Below, one piece after another: positions 1-10,800 of a stretch of 64,000 nt of DNA. Numbering within the stretch: the first letter of the stretch is position 1; every line of letters begins with the position of its first letter. Under the pieces are notes generated by a model that did not search any database, was not told the origin of the DNA, and saw nothing but the letters and a program-made list of their open reading frames with translations. The position numbers were made by a program, and so were the translations under genes. The DNA is from Rhynchonema sp. JSB1_4 (lineage: Eukaryota > Nematoda > Chromadorea > Monhysterida > Xyalidae): assembly GCA_030248065.1 (NCBI GenBank), contig JASAMV010004575.1, positions 1-64,000 of the forward strand, in the 5' to 3' direction.

Positions 1-68
1 ATGAACCTCACTGAGTATGACAGACGCGGCTTCTTTTCAGATTTTGTGAATTATTTCATGTTTTGCAG

Positions 69-515
69 GAAGACAACGGCGTCGTCGAAACCCTTTATCG
101 ACACAAGAGCACCCTAGAGACGATATTTCGATTTATGGACAAGGATAATTCGGGTTGGTGATTCCGATGAATTATAATCTTCACTAATCTAGCAGTAGGC
201 CTAGTTGTTCTTTTTTTCCAGAGTTTTTCCTTCTTCACCCGCACTGATTCAGGCCAAGTATCGCGCGGCGAGTTCGAGCAGGCCTGTTCGCTACTGGGTC
301 AATACACACGCACACCGCTGTCGAGCGAGTACATTCACGAGATCATTGACACGATCGATTTCAATAAAGACGGGTTCATCGATCTAAACGAATTCCTGGA
401 AGCATTCCGATTGGTCGATCACGGTGTGGGTGACATTCGACGACCGTCACTCGACACCATTTCGGTCGCATCGACCGCGTCGCAGTTGTCTCGCGAGTCG
501 ACGCCCAGACGATAG
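69..515 (+). CDS. rdgC: 3' end of an RdgC/PPEF-type EF-hand protein phosphatase (partial)
   Basis: These are the last two exons of a gene that begins upstream of the window: 69-153 and 253-515. They join in phase 1 (donor GTTGGT, acceptor ATTCAG) and end at TAG 513-515. The encoded tail holds two EF-hands. The first is centred on MDKDNSGQVS and spans the splice junction; the second is [13 protein letters not shown], with Asp/Asn at the Ca-ligand positions and the conserved Gly. The run ETLYRH, then [10 protein letters not shown], then [11 protein letters not shown] matches the C-terminus of serine/threonine phosphatases with EF-hands (Drosophila RdgC, vertebrate PPEF). In that family the EF-hands couple dephosphorylation to Ca2+. 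The last ~30 residues are Ser/Thr/Arg-rich. The catalytic domain lies outside the window, so another EF-hand family is possible but less likely. Confidence 0.8.
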
Positions 516-646
516 GGGATTGTAGAATGCACAATGCGGCAAAGAGCGCTCTTTATGTACCTAGGTGTCTTTTTGACCTTTTGAAAGTTGACCTACATAC
601 CTAAATGTGATATTCTTTGATCTCAGCTAAATACTGATCTCAGCTA

Positions 647-652
647 AATAAA
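647..652 (+). terminator. Candidate poly(A) signal AATAAA for the rdgC-like gene
   Basis: AATAAA lies about 130 bp after the stop codon at 515, in AT-rich sequence, in the sense orientation and at a plausible 3'-UTR distance. No cleavage site can be seen directly. Confidence 0.5.
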
Positions 653-1031
653 TCATACACATACACTTTTATTTTTAGAGCCATGAAGTGATTCCGGATC
701 TATCTAAATTATTTAATGACGTTGATGGTAATAATCAATCAGTGTGCAACTGACTTTACATAATTCGACATTGTTTTGATATTTTTACTTTCCAGACGTC
801 TAAATTAGGGAACAATTGTCATGGTCATGGTTGGGGCACAATAAATAAGGTATTGTCGGTATTTTGGTTAATATGTGTATAGAAAGCCACAATCAACGTT
901 CGTACGCAATATTCGCCATTATCTTTTTGAAAGAAGTCCAAGTCCACACGTGCGTCCCTGCACCACCAGGCCAACCGTGATCTAAAATGTTTGTTTATGG
1001 CGCGAAATTCAAAAAGGAGTTTTGCATTTGT
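653..1031. other. Intergenic stretch, no gene seen
   Basis: AT-rich sequence after the presumed 3' UTR. I see no exon-like open frame with splice signals and no clear repeat. Confidence 0.5.
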
Positions 1032-1465
1032 ATACCGTATTCCCTAAAATAGAGCCCCCCCAAAAATAGAGCCCCCCCCCAAAAATACAGCCCCCCCTAA
1101 AAGAGGTCAGTGAAAAAATAGAGCCCCCCCAAAAATACAGCCCCCCCCCCCAACTTGGAAGTCCCCGCTTCGGGGTCGTAAAGTCAAGTTCTTGCATAAG
1201 ACACCTTGTGTACAACGTTTGCGGTTGAGTATATGATGACGTAAAGACTTTTATGGATGATCTGCACCTAAAAACACTCAATAATGACCAGTAACACCCT
1301 GACAGAACTCCATTTTAGGAGTATTTTTTGGAACATTTTTTGAGATTTTGGGCAGCGAAAAAATACAGCCCCCCCAAAAATAGAGCCCCCCCCAAAAATA
1401 CAGCCCCCCCTAAAAGGGGTCAGTGAAAAAATACAGCCCCCCCCTTGTATTTTAGGTTTTACGGT
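1032..1465. repeat. Inverted-repeat element with poly-C 'atagagccccccc' arrays
   Basis: The left end reads TACCGTATTCCCTAAAATAG and the right end is its approximate reverse complement (TATTTTAGG, then TTACGGTA). Inside each end are several copies of AAAATA(G/C)AGCCCCCC, at about 1045-1150 and 1360-1445, around a unique ~200-bp core. This looks like a short non-autonomous transposon. No confident TSD was found. Confidence 0.55.
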
Positions 1466-1972
1466 AGTAAATTTCCAAATTCACTGCCACACAGTAAAGT
1501 ATGCCCCATAGTTAATGTCAGATTCTAAACCCGAAAATCAACTTCTGAAACATTCGGACAGCCAACACACACGCAGCTTGCCAGCCAGCCAGGCAGCTGC
1601 GCCCAATGTTTCAGGGCCGCGCATGGTTAGCGTTCGGGTTTATAGCTTGACATTAACCATGGGTTGTATTTTACTGTACGGTAGCGAATTTGGAAATTTA
1701 CTATATCTCTTCATTAATCTGGGTTTGGGTTTGGGTTACTGTACTGTCGTTTAGGACGTTTTGGGGAGGGGATTTATTAAGCACTCACCCCATTTAGGGG
1801 CTCTATTCGGTCAGGGGAGGTGGTAGCTATTAATCACTGCCCCAAGCATGAAAAAATGCCCGTCCGAACAAAATACACCTGAAAGTAAGCTGGGCCAGGC
1901 CACGGGTTTTTCACTTCATCACTGCAACTGCACTGACCCAGGTCAGGTCATCTCCCTATCTGTCGTCGACAC
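1466..1972. other. Intergenic stretch, no gene seen
   Basis: Short open frames occur but have no family similarity, start context or splice structure that I recognise. The stretch ends at the insertion site of the next element. Confidence 0.4.
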
Positions 1973-2877
1973 CCAGTGCTCACCAGGAATTTTTTTGAGG
2001 GGCGAGCAGCGCGCAATGTTTTGCACTTTTAAGGGTTTTCGGGTAAAATTTGGGCATTTTGACGTTCGAAATGGGGCGGGATTGGGGGTGGGGGCGGGGG
2101 GGGGGGCCGTGTGCCAGAGTGGGGCGAGCGGGTAGGGTACCATAGGGGGCAGTGTGGTACTTGGTCAGGGTGTTGACGATAGATAGATTGGGACCCAAAA
2201 TGTGTTGACGATAGCTAGATGACCCAAGTCCGAAATCTGGGGGGGGGTCGACCCAAACTTGTTGACGATAGATAGATGGTGGGGGGGGGTCGCCAAAAAT
2301 CAAGGTATAGTATAATGTACTTAAGTAGGTAATAGTGTGTAAATATTAATGAAAATGTACTTAGATGTACTAAATCCGCGCGTAGCGCGCGATTTTTTGC
2401 CTATTTGGGACAAAAAATACCGATTTTGAGCCATTTTGAGGCAAAAATACCCATTTTGGGGTCGAAATGTGTTGACGATAGATAGATTGTTCCCAGAATT
2501 TGTTGACGATAGATAGATTTGCCCATAAGTGTTGACGATAGATAGATGAAATCAAAAAGTGTTGACGATGGATAGATGAATTTGGGGGGACCCCCCCCCC
2601 CCTACCTCCCCCCAAGTACTACCCTGATAGGCATGTTGGGAAAAGCTAGTCCCGTTGCCTTGACAGAGAGAAAACGCGAATTTTCGATTTCGCGATAGAA
2701 GGCACGGGTTGGCTCAAGGTTTGGCCTAAGCCTAAGCCTAAGCCTAATAGTAAGCCTAAGCCTAAGCCTAAGCCCAAGCCTAAGCCTGAGAAAAAGGGAA
2801 GTCAATTTTGAAACGGGACTAGCTTTTCCCAAAATGCCCCTGATAGGGGGTATCCCTCCCTCCTGGCCACAGCACTG
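1973..2877. mobile_element. hAT-like non-autonomous element with GTTGACGATAGATAGAT repeats
   Basis: The ends are CAGTGCT... and ...AGCACTG. GTCGACAC flanks both sides (1965-1972 and 2878-2885), with one extra C at the left junction. Subterminal copies of GTTGACGATAGATAGAT occur at about 2170-2280 and again at 2468-2580. A GC-rich hairpin (CCGCGCG-TAG-CGCGCG) lies at 2376-2391, and poly-G/C tracts lie near both ends. A second element (2631-2838) is inserted near the right end. There is no transposase frame. Confidence 0.7.
2631..2838. mobile_element. MITE carrying a degenerate TTAGGC (GCCTAA) array
   Basis: The inverted ends share GGGAAAAGCTAGTCCCGTT and its complement. The flanking 8-mer CCTGATAG is duplicated at 2623-2630 and 2839-2846. 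The core (about 2725-2790) is a degenerate GCCTAA array, which reads TTAGGC on the other strand. The element is nested in the 1973-2877 element. Confidence 0.7.
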
Positions 2878-3081
2878 GTCGACACGTTCCTGTCCGGTCC
2901 CAATCTATCCAGTACTGCATTGGTTCTCTATTACTGGGCGCGGCGGGGCTTTATTTTTTCACTCCCTGAAAACCTGAAAATGTGTGCAAGCAATGGGGCA
3001 TAAAATGGAATTTTCTGAGGACAAAGATGCTGAAAGCACGTCAATTTTTGTCGCATGAGAAGTTTTAAGCAGGCTACTGGT

Positions 3082-3481
3082 CAGTGTAGTTCCTGGGGGG
3101 GGAGGGGAGGGGCCCCCCTAAGGTACACTAAGCGCCGCCGCGACCAAGGTACACTAGTACACTAACCGCCGCGCCAGGTACACTAACCGCCTCAATTTTT
3201 TGCGTAAGATTGGCATTTTTAGGCCTAAAATGGGCATTTTTATGCCTAAAATGAGTGATTTTTTAGGTCAATGATGTCAAAAGTCGCCAATATACCCTTT
3301 TTATGAAGAATTTTTTCCAAAAAGGGGCAAAAATCGGTCAAATTTTCTACCTCAAAAAGTGACTTTTTCCTGGATTTGGGTCTTCCCCCCCTTCCCCCCA
3401 GGGAGGTACACTAACCGCCGCACTGAAAAAAGGGGTAGGTACACTAACCGCCGCGCCGGACCAGGAACAGGAACTACACTG
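3082..3481. mobile_element. hAT-like MITE, GCGGTTAGTGTACC family
   Basis: The ends are CAGTGTAGTTCCTGG and its reverse complement, with a perfect 8-bp TSD CTACTGGT at 3074-3081 and 3482-3489. Copies of GGTACACTAACCGCC sit near both ends around an A/T core with CATTTTTAGGCCTAAAATG-like palindromes. Another family member starts directly after the right TSD at 3490. Confidence 0.85.
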
Positions 3482-3489
3482 CTACTGGT

Positions 3490-4243
3490 CAGTGTAGTTC
3501 CTGGTCCGGCGGGGAAATTAGTGTACCTCCCTATTTTTTCGGAGGGGAAATTAGTGTACCTCCCTGGGGCAAGGGGGAAGACCCAAAGTCAGGGAAAAGA
3601 CACTTTGAGGGAGGTTGAAAATTTGACCTATTTCTGCCCCTTTTTGGAAAAAATTCTTCATAAAAAGGGTATTTTGGCGACTTTTGAGAACATTGACCTG
3701 ACCTAAAAATCACACTTTTTAGGCCTGAAAATGCCCATTTTAGGCCCAGTGTAGTTCCTGGTCCGGCGCGGCGGTTAGTGTACCTACCCCTTTTTTCCGT
3801 GCGGCGGTTAGTGTACCTCCCTAGGGGGGAAGGGGGGGGGTAAGACCCAAATTCAGGAAAAAGTCACTTTTTGAGGTTGAAAATTTGACCGATTTTTGGC
3901 CCTTTTTGGAAAAAATTCTCCATAAAAAGGGTATTTTGGCGACTTTTGACAACATCGACCTAAAAATCACCCACTTTAGGCCTAAAAATGGCCATTTTAG
4001 GCCTAAAATTGCCTATTTTAGGCAAAAATTGAGGCGGTTAGTGTACCTGGCGCGGCGGTTAGTGTACTAGTGTACCTTGGTCGCGGCGGTTAGTGTACCT
4101 TAGGGGGGACCCCCCTCCCTCCCCAGGAACTACACTGTTTAGGCCTGAAAATGCCCATTTTAGGCCGAAAATTGGTCATTTTAGGCAAAAACTGGGGAAA
4201 TTAGTGTACTAGTGTGTCGGCGGAAATTAGTGTATCTTAGGGG
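3490..4243. mobile_element. Second GTGTACC-family element, interrupted and lacking a clean right end
   Basis: It starts with CAGTGTAGTTCCTGG right after the TSD of the preceding copy and carries AAATTAGTGTACC motifs. A complete copy (3747-4137) is inserted in its middle. The distal half resumes at 4146 and runs into another element start at 4244 without its own CACTG end, so it is truncated or rearranged. Confidence 0.6.
3747..4137. mobile_element. hAT-like MITE, GCGGTTAGTGTACC family, nested copy
   Basis: Complete ends CAGTGTAGTTCCTGG and CCAGGAACTACACTG, with a perfect 8-bp TSD TTTAGGCC at 3739-3746 and 4138-4145. Removing the element and one TSD restores the interrupted host copy. It is closely similar to the copy at 58643-59008. 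Confidence 0.9.
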
Positions 4244-4554
4244 CAGTGTAGTTCCTGGTCCGGCGCGGCGGTTAGTGTACCTACCCCTTTTTTTCGTGCG
4301 GCGGTTAGTGTACCTCCCTGGGGGGGGGAAGGCGGGGAAGACCCAAATCCAGGAAAAAGTCACTTTTGAGGTGGAAAATTTGACCGATTTTTGGCCATTT
4401 TGGACCAAAAAAGGATACTTTTGGGGTGAAATTTTGGAAAAATTAGGGGAGATACCGTACCAGAGAGGGGGAGATACTGTACCTCAGAGCGGGGGGGGGG
4501 AGATACTGTACCTTTGGCGCTTTGGGGGACACCCCCAGGCCCCAGCCACAGCAC
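4244..4554. mobile_element. Chimeric hAT-like MITE (GTGTACC left half, GATACTGTACC right half)
   Basis: The left half is the GCGGTTAGTGTACC family. After about 4440 the subterminal motif changes to GAGATACTGTACC, repeated three times, and the end becomes CCAGCCACAGCACTG. The two halves therefore belong to different families. No matching TSD was found, consistent with recombination or a break. Confidence 0.55.
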
Positions 4555-4898
4555 TGATTGATTCCATCCACCAGTATTGGCGTTGACATAAGCCCGATCA
4601 ATACGGAGAAGTGAAGACTGCACGAACGGGCATCGGACAAAAATCTCAACAATACATAAAAGGACTACTGTATCATTATTTTCATCAAAGAGGTTTGGTG
4701 GTTGCTTTGCTTGGACGACAATCAGAGCGACAATCGAAGTAGAGCGCCCCATCGCCCGTCACAATCAATAGAGGTGCGACTTCGGAAGTGAAAGAAAGCA
4801 AAAAAAACAGTAACGATATCGGCTGAACCCCAAAGCCGTCCAATAAACTGGGGGCGTTGCTGATCGACTTTATTTTTGACCGAAGTTGAGCAATAAAA

Positions 4899-7800
4899 AT
4901 GGACGATAAACTTCGTGCGCTGACTGGCGGTAGTGATATGCTGCGTCAGCTACAACACAATCAATCCAATTTGAGGTAAGAATCTTCAACAAGTTCCGGT
5001 AGTGTCCATGTATAAAGATAAACATGCATATGAAAGACACTTTCAGATCCGACCACCACCATCACAACCTAATAAATAGGACATTGACGACGGGCCCATG
5101 TCCAAGCACCACAACCACCGATACAATCCTGGCGCACGGCCCGCATTCCATGGATGATGCGATGATCAGTCAAAGTTATTTTCCCACTTTTTCACCATAC
5201 TGTGCTTGCATTTCGTTATCACGTAACCAACTCGCAGGTCGACGGCCGAGGAATGCGCAATCCCAAACGTTGGATTTCTCATTTTCGTCCGCCAGGGAAC
5301 TCGCTCCACTCGCGTCCATCGACGCGTCAACATCACCTGGTACGTTTTTTGTCATCACGTTGACGTTGCATTTTCTGATGGCAGAATTGGCGAGCATGAA
5401 CTTTTCTAAGGTCCACTTGGATCCCGCGTTCATCATCCATTGGCCCTGGAGCCGGGTGGCCTGCGATTTCCGATACCAAAACGATCGTCACTACTCGACC
5501 GAAACAGGCTGTCGAAAAGCAGTTCGTTTATTGAAAGTGTTTGCATCTTTATCTCCTTAAAAGCGTGGGGTGGTAAGAATCGCAAAGTACGGTTCACAAA
5601 ACTGAAATTTTGGATATGGTTTTTTTGATGGGAAATCAATGCCACAACATATTTAGGAATGCTCACCAAGTTTGGCGTTCCAAATATAAGTATACTTTCA
5701 GTAATTTCAATTTAAAGGTGCTCGGTTTGCATTTTTTGGGAAATTTTAAAAATGAAAAATGCTGAAAAAATAAAGGTCAATCCAATTGGATCTCAGCCGA
5801 TAAACTACATTCGGTGCTGAAATTTGCACACATATAGCAGTTTTTTGTCCGCTTTTCAGCTGCGCAAAAATAGTTGCACGATATTGGATGTTTTCTCTTC
5901 CATTGCATTTTTTTTAAAAAATGTCAAAAAAACGAGTGCTTCTCAGAAACACCCAATTTTAATCCTCACCGACGATTCTTTCTATTTGGTCTCAAAATTT
6001 CGCCATAAAATTCTGGTCTTGGCGTATAAATCTGGTTTGTGACAAATTTGAATATTGTCGACAATTTATGTTAGTATGAAGCAAAAAAATTTCGTCGTTT
6101 TATTTTCTTTCTTGTTTTATCGTGGTGCGCAGCTCAATTGAATGATGGAATAAATGTAAAAATTGATGCATGTGATTGCCAAATATTAGTTCTGATGTGT
6201 ATGCTGCTGAAACCTACATATGTGTTTCTTAACGGTAAATACCACGAGAGAGCTTCAATTTATGTGCTTTTCAAGGCAACCGTTTGTTAGGAAAATGCGG
6301 CAATCTGTGAATGGCTATTCGTTTGTTTCAACTCTTGCCTATTTCTAAATGTTTTTGCATTGCATCAAGTTACGAAATAAAAAGGAATAATGGTAAAACG
6401 TTCACCCAAAAAACGCGACGCAAAAAAGACTCGCTACAGGGTTTGAACCTGTGCGACAGACACACGCACGCATGTTCAATGCTGCGCCTAACCGATTGCG
6501 CTATGCGATCCAGCCGCTGGCGTGCCTTAATGTGTTACATAAATGTAACTGCGCGTGCGCATGTGTGTTCTGCCATTTACATAAAACGTGTTGTGTTGCA
6601 GCTATAATGTGTGTGTTGACTGCTTGTATAATGTGTGTTGTTGTTCCTTGTTGCTCACCTCGTGTGATGCATCAAGTGACAGGTTGCAGCGAATTTTTGC
6701 CAATCACGGCCGGTGCCAAATAGCTTGCATTCTTGAACTTGTATCCATTTTGATAGCTTGTCATGTGTCATGAACAAGCTGTTTACTTTCAGACTACATT
6801 GACAAGCATCTTGTTTCCGTTCGTGACACCCACATCGGTCGTTTCTCCAATGTGAATCCGTGCAAAGAAAAAGACAAAAAAGTGAGAAAAAAATAAAAAA
6901 TTGTTCTTTATCTAAACTTTTCAGGAGATATTCAAATTTGTCACAAACCAGATTTATAAACCAATATCAGAATTTTATGGCGCACATTTTGAGACCAAAT
7001 AGAAAGAATTCGTCGGTGAGGACTTTTTTAAAATTGGTTGTTTTTGATATGCACTAAATTTCAGAGCTGATTTTTGAAAAACTGAAAGGAAGAGAAAATG
7101 CAACGAATTTTTGCCTTTATTTTTACATGGTTGAAAAGTAGATAAAAAATTGACTATTATGTGTTATTTTCATTAAATAGCATCCGATCTAAAACAAATG
7201 ACAGCCTCATCAACATAAACTTGGTACATTTTTGGAATTTCAAGAAATCTTCGACCTGCCCCGTTAAATGCGCCCATAACTATTTAATGCTTTGGAGTTT
7301 GGAACCAAAATTTTGTATGTGTCTTAGTAAATGTAGTGGTCAACTTTTTGTGCAATATGAGCGAAATCCAGTTTTTTCGATTTGTGAACCCTATTCCATT
7401 GACACCTATCTGTTACTATTCCCCCACGCTCTTAATCATGTTTTTAACATCTTTCTGTTTTCATCAGTTGTTGTGTGCAGATTCAGCATCCGACGTCCGT
7501 TCACCAACGAGTCGTTTCGTGTCCACCTCCACATCGCCTTACATCCACCACGACTCAAATGTGAATGTCATGTTGGCGCGCACCGATCATAATCCACCAA
7601 ATGAATTTGTCAGATCAGTCGAAACATTACCGCCCGCACCTGCATTCTGCTCATCGTGCGTCTGGTTTGGTTCTTCGTTGGGGGTATTTGTTCAGTCAGA
7701 ATTGCTGAGAGTGAGAAGCACAATGATACGACTTTGATAATGTTCAATCAGTGATGTGGCTATCAATACTTGGCGGGGTGGGCAGCGTATCCTAGGAGAA

Positions 7801-10800
7801 AAGCGCGGCTGGTAGGGGGCGGTGTACACCTTGGATATGGGGGCGAGACAGTCGGTGGGTTGGGGAATCTTATGGGGCGCATGCAAATTTTGCGGTGGCG
7901 ATATCTTATGTACTGAAACGTACACCTGTCGCGCATATCGCGATATCTTTTGCAATTTAAGGGGTTTCGGTCAAAATTTGGGCGTTTTTGACAGAAAAAA
8001 ATGGACATTTTGAGGGGAAAAATCTGGGCGGATAGTGTACCGGAGCGGGGCCCGTAGCCAGCCACGTTACTGTGTTCAACGTCAATCACGGAACGTGCAT
8101 CATTTGCAGAACCCTTCGACCGGAGCGATGCCGATCCGACACATCCCTGCCTTTGTCGACCAGCCGTGTGAGCTTTGAGTCGGCGCTGCACACACACGCC
8201 AATTATGCACACAACACTGGTTCGTGCTGGAATTGCATCACATCGTTTTGGCCATACGTGCCACAGTTTCTTCCCAAGTGGATTGTCACTGACAGTATAC
8301 GCTGTCCCAAGGACGTTATTTATTCACTGGGCTTTTTCAAACCATGGCGAGTACCTTTTTCCTGAGGATGCGTAATCGATTGACAGTTTATCTGTTTCCG
8401 TTCCCATTAAGGTAGCATATATCGCAGTAACTTTTTGCAGGTAAGCGAAAAAAGACGCCATCAGGTACAATGGACCGATCTCTGGGCGGTGGCGGGGGAA
8501 AGAAACCGAAGAAACGAACGCATGCGAACGCAGTCAGCATGTTATCAATGCAAACAAAGTTGGTTTTCATTTTTGAACACAGTTTGAAACACATTGCCCG
8601 GATTTTCGACAAGAGATTTGCTACATGCACGTCACAGTGATCTCAAATTGCAACAGACAGTAACAGTGTGCAATTGGCTGGGTGAACCACGGCTGTGTAA
8701 ATATAGTCGGTCTCGTCAGCTGATAATCGACCAGTGCTAAAGGCAGCTTTCTCGAAAAATTTTTGTACCACACCCGGGATATTTCAATTTTATGAACCTG
8801 ATAAGGCAATTCTAAAAGCTGTTAGCGCAACATGGCCAAAGCACGCCGCCCGCCACGAATGAAATGTCGTTGTGTGTTCTGCAGCACGATGGAGAAACGC
8901 TGGAATGCGATGCGATCGATACCACGTGATGATGGCTCACATGACCCTCGATGGATGACGTTTGCGGCACAGACACTCAAGGTTGGGCGCCCTTTGTCGT
9001 TATAAAGTGCAAGACGCGGAAAATATTGGTACATTCAGATTCGCTGAGTAAAAATCGGGCTTCTAAGACTCGGGCCAGCCTCAAATTCCGGACCGTACTG
9101 TTTCGCCGCTGGCGCCAATTTCAATTTCGACGCAATGAAGACGTGCCCAAGAAATTTTGGAAGTGGCCCTGTCTTCGGAGCCCCTCAAATTTTACTTGCC
9201 GTCTTGCTGAAAATACCTTGATCGTATCCGTTACAGATCGTTGTTTATCTGCTTCTATTCTGCACCGTGCTCGGTTGTGGTCTGGTGTCCAAATTCCTCG
9301 TCTTCCTGATGATCGCCAATCTGCATCCCACTCCCGAATATCGCACATGTCGACCGTTAGGTACGTTTGTTTATGGTGACATCGAGGGCTCTCGGCACGG
9401 TTTTTGATTCATTCTTACTCGTTTGCATGCAATATATTCTTGGTTTGGGCTACCATTTCCAAACGCGTTGCCTGATCGATTCGCAAAGTGTCTCCCAAAT
9501 GACACATGTGTTAGCTGTGGTGGATACTACTGTAATTGCCAGCTGGGTTGGCTTCGTATCAGGCAAACGGTGTCTGATAAAAATTCTCGGAAAGTATTCT
9601 CATATCAAATTTTGCAGGCTACCATCAGTCTTACATAGCACATCTGCCCAACACAAGACCACCCGAGTTTGCTGCCTGGTTCTACATGGGGCTGTGGATC
9701 GCACTGAGTGTGCCCGAATTGTTGACGTTGATTCGATGTTTTCGCATCGTGCTCTTCAAGGGGGTACCCTCGCCGTCCGTGCCCACGTTCATTATGGTTG
9801 GATTTTGAAACCGCGAGTGGTTTAGTCATTGGTCAGTTTGTCCTGTGGCAATGTGCCCCTTATGACCTGCAGGCATTTGCCATCGAAACACTGCGCATCG
9901 CAGGCATATGCACACTCGTGTTCGGCGTACTGCCGCAGCTAGATTCGGTTGGTTTGGCTGTTTGTGACGAGGTTATGTGCATTTCGTGCATTCAATTTTC
10001 AACTTTGCCGATCACGTCACAGGTGCGAGCATGCATGCTGATGTCATCGATGGCCGTCGTACCAGCGTTCCTCAATGTGCTCACCAATTTCCGTGGATGT
10101 TTCAACCAGAACACAGCCATTACCATCAGCGATATTTGTGCGTTCATTTGTCAGGTATGTCAGCCAAGCCTATGTGATATGTTATGTATGCGGTACGGTG
10201 TATCCTTTCGTATCCCTCTCCACAATGAAACCCATGGAACGATGGCTTAGTCCGCAGTCTGTTTTCAACCTAATAATTAATTTGCCATTCTGTATAATAA
10301 ATGGTTTGAATTAAATTTGCTAAAAAGTGTTGCCCCGATTATGTCACTATAAAGTGAGTGGACCATAACTACTTATCACGCACAGACATCAGCGATGTGG
10401 GTGTGGCCGTTGTTCGACAGCGCGGCGTTCCGTCACAGTTGGTTGATGCCAATCGGGCTGTTGTTAACGTCGTTGACTTGGTGGGAGAATTATGTGTCAA
10501 AATCGGCCATGCTGCGACTGCCGGCTGTCTTGGCCAAAATGAAGGTGCATCAATTGTTCGTGGTAAATTTTTGAATTTGTTCCATAATTTTATTGTTGTT
10601 CGACAGGAACGCATGCAACGAAGTCGCTACAAGTCGCACATACTGCTGTCTGTTTGGAAGATCGCACTGTCCTATTTTGCCATGGTGATCGCTGCCGGCT
10701 CCGAGTCAGTTGCAAATGCTTTGCGATGATTTTGTTTGCAGGATAGGAACTTTATGTACCAAGCGGTACAAGTTGGGGCCACGCACACGCTGGTACAAAA

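Noticed and set aside
2725..2790. TTAGGC array as a telomere or chromosome-fusion relic
   Set aside because: It lies inside a MITE with inverted ends and an 8-bp TSD, and similar arrays lie inside two other MITEs.
3082..4554. Repeated GTGTACC motifs as a CRISPR-like array or promoter array
   Set aside because: The repeats are irregularly spaced and confined to the ends of elements with inverted termini and TSDs.
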